Origin: Larix sibirica
Lineage: Eukaryota; Streptophyta; Pinopsida; Pinales; Pinaceae
Assembly: GCA_004151065.3 (NCBI GenBank)
Contig: NWUY0303895281.1
Location: 1 to 11,047, forward strand
Reading direction: 5' to 3'
DNA length: 11,047 nt
Below, in pieces: positions 7,873 to 11,047 of the stretch (within the stretch, counting starts at the first letter, position 1; each line of letters opens with the position of its first letter). The notes under the pieces are model-generated. The model made no database searches. It worked only from the letters and a program-made list of their open reading frames with translations, and had not been told where the DNA came from. The translations under genes were made by a program, and so were the position numbers.

Positions 7873-7942
7873 AAGGAGTCTACCTTAAGGCTTATACTAT
7901 ATAGTGTAAATTAGTTACCTCATACTATATAGTACAAGTTAG
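7867..7942. repeat. Short direct repeats around ACTATATAGT palindromes
   Basis: TACCTTAAGG occurs at 7867-7876 and 7881-7890. A 24-base unit CTYATACTATATAGTRYAARTTAG occurs at 7891-7914 and 7919-7942, 28 bases apart, each containing the palindrome ACTATATAGT. They overlap the right target duplication of the SINE, so the local sequence was repetitive before the insertion or was duplicated afterwards. Confidence 0.7.
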
Positions 7943-8690
7943 AGCCAACATGTGTTCCATACATCTACTGAGAAATCAATAAAGTGTTTTCTGGTAAAGT
8001 TAGGTAAAATGTGCTCATGCAAGGGCCACTTTGCACGATAACGGCTCATTCTATAAAATATTTGTTTTCAAATTGCTTAGGATATTCGTTTCTCTAAGCA
8101 AACTGCTACCTTATACTGTATTTTAGGGCCATTTTGTACTCCTCTTCTATATGAGGATTCAGGAATCAATTTGCGGTGGAGTTTGTTAAGGTATGCCCAT
8201 TGAAAGGTTAATTCACACTCATGATTAAATGAAGTTAATTCCAGATGATTTATTTGTGGCTGTGCACTATCACTGGTAAAGGGCATTTTTGAATATGAGC
8301 TTGTCTTCTTTTCGACATCCTCTGCAATATCTCCACTACATTTCGTTGAGTTAGATCCAAACTAACTGAGATATGAGTATAATTATGATATCGTGTTCTT
8401 TGTGATATGTGCCAGGTTTGAATTAAAACAAGACTAGACCTACCATGATCTGATTCCGAGGTGCAAACTGGAGGACAACTTAACCCGTTCAGACTGATTA
8501 TGTTGTGTGTGTGGAGACATGAATGGAAATGAAGGCAAATAATGAATAAGATGCATAGAAAGAAAATAATACGTGACAATGTTTTTATAAATGTGTAAAT
8601 GTTCTGTACAATTCTCCGGGAATGAGAGCATGAGAGAGAAGGACTAGCTTGTTCGCTCTATGCTGTTCTGTCTTACATAGTTTACATTCA
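7943..8690. other. Non-coding, probably intronic or intergenic
   Basis: No open frame here has recognisable motifs on either strand. A weak echo, GGGCCAYTTTG, occurs near 8026 and 8128. The stretch 8600-8690 has a mixed, LTR-like look, but no ends, purine tract or duplicate were found. Confidence 0.4.
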
Positions 8691-8700
8691 ATTACATTTC

Positions 8701-9183
8701 AGTTACAAGAACGTCTGTTTGGTTGATGAAGATGGTTCACATCCATAATTGTCGATTGTGTCACTGTTTATTCTATAGCGATTTTGTGGCGTTGCCCCAT
8801 GGACGTCGTAAGAGGAATTGGGGACCAAGGTTCGCCTAGTTGGCATAGGTTGGCATAAGAAATGGGTGATTTTTGGTGCATGTGAGGCTGTGCCCCAAAT
8901 ATGCATCACTGCATTTGGATCATTTCTCCTCCCTTGATAGCAATGGACCTCATTGCACTAATTGTTGGGCCCAAGAGTGTAGGTTGTTGTCGTTGAGGAT
9001 TAACATGGTTGAGCAAAATCTTTTTGTGCTGATGTTTCTCAATCGGTCGATTTCGTTTCAGTTCAGGGATTTAGTAAGAATATGTTTGGACTGATACATG
9101 AATATTGTGTGGCCATGAGTGATGACACCCATATTGCTCCCAAAGGTATGGTTGGCCAAGGATGATATCGATGATTGAGTATG
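8701..9183 (-). pseudogene. Possible Ty3/gypsy pol fragment after the protease, degenerate
   Basis: From about 9180 downward one minus-strand frame runs for about 160 codons with only three stops. It starts SIIDIILGQPYLWEQYGCHH, resembling the C-terminal ILG-x-P-x-L strand of retroviral-type aspartic proteases in plant Ty3/gypsy elements. It continues with a YxIPE-like stretch and then a polar, His/Gln-rich stretch without motifs. The active-site D-S/T-G triad would lie upstream and is not visible, and no RT motif follows. Codons here are plausible for a decayed coding region: at least one stop is TAA where CAA would fit. A frameshifted alternative (8909-8703) shows nothing recognisable. The gypsy call rests on one short motif and is tentative. 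Confidence 0.35.
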
Positions 9184-9539
9184 AATGTTTCTATAGTTAG
9201 TCACAATTATGTTAGATTTTCTGGCAATAAGGGAAAGAGCCTAGAATTAATATAGTTAGTTAGGCAAAAAGAGAATATATTAGAAACTGATAAATAATAC
9301 TTAAGGGTAATGATTAAAAAAATAAGATAAATAAGAAGAATAACTCAAGGAAGGGTACAGGGAAATTTAGAAGAATTAGACAATACAAGGGATAAAAAGG
9401 TTTGATTTAAAGGATGGAACAACGAGTAAAAAGATTAAGGGATGAGAAGACATATATTATGTAAAGATAACCTAACACTAAAGGGGTTATAAACAACCAA
9501 AATAAGAGGGATTGATTAGAAGATGAAGGGGAAATAAAA
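9184..9539 (-). other. Likely 3' trailer of the Penelope-like element, no coding signal
   Basis: Strongly strand-biased: purine-rich on the plus strand, therefore pyrimidine-rich on the minus strand, from about 9230 to 9540. It lies just downstream of the GIY-YIG domain in the element's orientation, so a 3' untranslated region is reasonable. I cannot mark where the element ends; no terminal repeat was seen. Confidence 0.35.
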
Positions 9540-9900
9540 GGATGGGACAGCAAAATGGCTAATGATGCAAATGATAGATGATGGGTTTCCAACTTTCCAT
9601 GAATGGCTATAGCCATATTCACGATTGAAATTGTTAGGATGTTTTTCAATTTCAAGAGCTTCCCTAATAATGTGAGAAGAGTAGTTGGGTGCCGATGCAA
9701 GGATTTTAGTTTGGTGAAAGCAAATGAGGTGTTTTGATTATGTGAGTGCTTTGTGATAGCTAACTTAGAAAGGTGGTTGTGGAATGTGTCGGCAATATGT
9801 CCTTTGAGGTTGGTTTGTATTGACCTACTGGTTTGGTCGATGTAGTATTTGCCTCAAAAGTAGGGAATTTGTGCAATTGATGTCTATTACCCCTAGACAT
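9540..9900 (-). pseudogene. Penelope-like element GIY-YIG endonuclease domain, degenerate
   Basis: C-terminal endonuclease of a Penelope-like retroelement; in live elements it nicks DNA to start integration. Reading down from about 9900, the minus strand gives GKYYIDQTSRSIQTNLKGHI, then HNHLSKLAITKHSHNQNTSF. After a one-base frame change near 9705 it gives ILASAPNYSSHIIREALEIE and KHPNNFNREYGYSHSW (to about 9594). In PLE endonucleases the matching blocks are the GIY...YIG core with 'YIGQT.RS...R..EH', a KHSH segment, and 'IREA.EI.KHP.NFNRE.GY'. Here the YIG glycine is Asp (YIDQT at 9830-9847), the GIY half is spoiled by stops near 9890, and the Arg and EH residues are altered (NLKGH). The RT part, expected upstream on the minus strand, is not recognisable after 9900. 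The match over three ordered blocks makes me confident of the family, not of activity. Confidence 0.78.
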
Positions 9901-11047
9901 GTAAGGGTGACTTGATGTTTATTGCATATGTGGTATTCCATCACATCCAACCGTTCCACAGATGAGATCTCTGGACATTTGCCAGAGACACTTCTAGCTT
10001 GCCAGATCACCACTTTTGTGCTAGATATGGTTGGGGCCTTTTCAGTTGATGCCAGTGTTATGACACATGCCAAGACATATTGACACATGGGATTGCCTTC
10101 TTGTACATGGGATATGACCATGAGGTGTCAAATGGTGTTAGTATGTAATGGTTTATGTACTTCTAATTTTATTTTCATAACTTGGTTGTACCATGGTGTG
10201 GTCTTAATTTCCTTAGATAAGCTTCATGAGTCAAGTGCAACTCTAGGAAATTTGAGTAGGTGTAACATTCATTTCACACTTTTACCTAGCCATATTTCAT
10301 GCCATGTCATTTCACTAGCCATCTCACTCATTTTTATCATTCCCCTTTTCGCAATTGACTTATTATATTCTATGTTTGGAAAGTTCTCTATATTAGTCCC
10401 ATGTATGAATGCCTAAATTAAATCAAAAGAGTCGAAGTACTCGAAGGTTGATGTAGCTGAATCTATAAATGCTATATATGAGAGATATTCCCCCTTGCAA
10501 AAATCTAGCTTCCCTATGTCCTTGGTTATCAAAGCTAAATCTAAATAAAGGTACTAAGGCAATGAAAGAATGAAAGGGCTTATTAAAACAATAAAATAAA
10601 AGGGATCTCAAAAAAACAGGTGCAAGGATGGGTGACTCATGATAACGCTCCCTTCTATGGCAAACATGTTAAAGAAAAATGTTAAACCCCTAGCTCTTGA
10701 AAGCTAAGGGGGAGACCTAACTCCTATTCACATTTCTCTGGTGGTCAATGCGCGATCACTTGCTTCCCAACTTCACATTCATTCATTTACCCTCACCTCA
10801 CTTAGAGACTTAGGACTTACATTTTGTCTTAAAGGTGTAGCAGGTAATAAGGGTCTAATAATGGTCACACCATAGTGAATCTAAAGTTAATGGAATGTTA
10901 ATTGAAGGAACATTGAATTGTTAGAAAAGTGCATTTGCTAACCTTTTCATGTGATTACTTATGTATTTGATGGTTTTCTCCTAGGTGTACATCATTGCAC
11001 CCCCCACTAGACACATGGACATGGTCTAACACTTGATTTGAAGATGA
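9901..11047. other. Unassigned sequence, no gene recognised
   Basis: Minus-strand frames such as 10121-9905 (with CPEISSVERLDVMEYHICNK) and about 10260-10170 (EAYLRKLRPHHGTTKL) have a protein-like look, but I match them to no family. They may be further repeat debris. Plus-strand frames such as 10087-10416 are hydrophobic without motifs. An imperfect hairpin CCCCTAGCTCTTGAAAGCTAAGGGG lies at 10686-10710. No RT, integrase or RNA gene is visible. Confidence 0.4.

Noticed and set aside
10087-10416. 109-codon plus-strand frame as a membrane protein gene
   Set aside because: Hydrophobic because of T-rich codons, with no motif, no start context and no neighbouring gene support.
10686-10710. Hairpin as a terminator or riboswitch
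   Set aside because: Imperfect 9-10 bp stem without context; intrinsic terminators are not expected in a plant nuclear genome.
1-11047. CRISPR array, defence island or bacterial operon
   Set aside because: No regularly spaced repeats, no dense coding and no ribosome binding sites; the content is plant nuclear repeats.

Overview
The window looks like intergenic and gene-edge DNA from a plant nuclear genome, most likely a conifer or other gymnosperm. Three things point there: low gene density; a dense layering of decayed retroelements of several classes; and a Penelope-like (PLE) endonuclease fragment next to plant-type LINE and LTR-element debris. In plants, canonical PLEs with a GIY-YIG endonuclease are known chiefly from conifers (the 'Dryad' group). 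The lineage call is inference; no ribosomal or organellar marker is present.

Layout. Positions 1 to about 2345 are the 3' two thirds of an L1-type plant LINE on the minus strand: reverse transcriptase (RT) palm, thumb/connection, zinc-knuckle zf-RVT and a C-terminal RNase H, all broken by stops and frameshifts. It abuts at about 2300-2360 a different LINE on the plus strand (to about 4432), with the end of an AP-type endonuclease and an almost complete RT that keeps the YADD catalytic box but changes frame several times. A minus-strand LTR, with polypurine tract and decayed internal region, cuts the second LINE at about 4433 and runs to about 5330 or 5700.

Positions 5700-6826 are AT-rich and then mixed upstream DNA holding two families of short degenerate repeats. 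Next comes the one plausible host gene piece: an 87-codon first exon (6827-7089) that reads as a plastid transit peptide plus the start of a mature protein I could not identify. Downstream of it, 7090-8690 is non-coding and probably intronic. It contains a tRNA-derived SINE (7735-7856, minus strand) with a perfect 16-bp target site duplication.

From 8700 to 9900 the minus strand carries a possible Ty3/gypsy protease-region fragment and the PLE GIY-YIG endonuclease remnant. Positions 9900-11047 show nothing I can name.

No operon-like system is present. The elements record successive insertions, and only the 6827 exon is a candidate functional host gene. I found no evidence of a new biological system. 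The most informative items are the PLE fragment, the cleanly bounded SINE and the unidentified plastid-protein exon.
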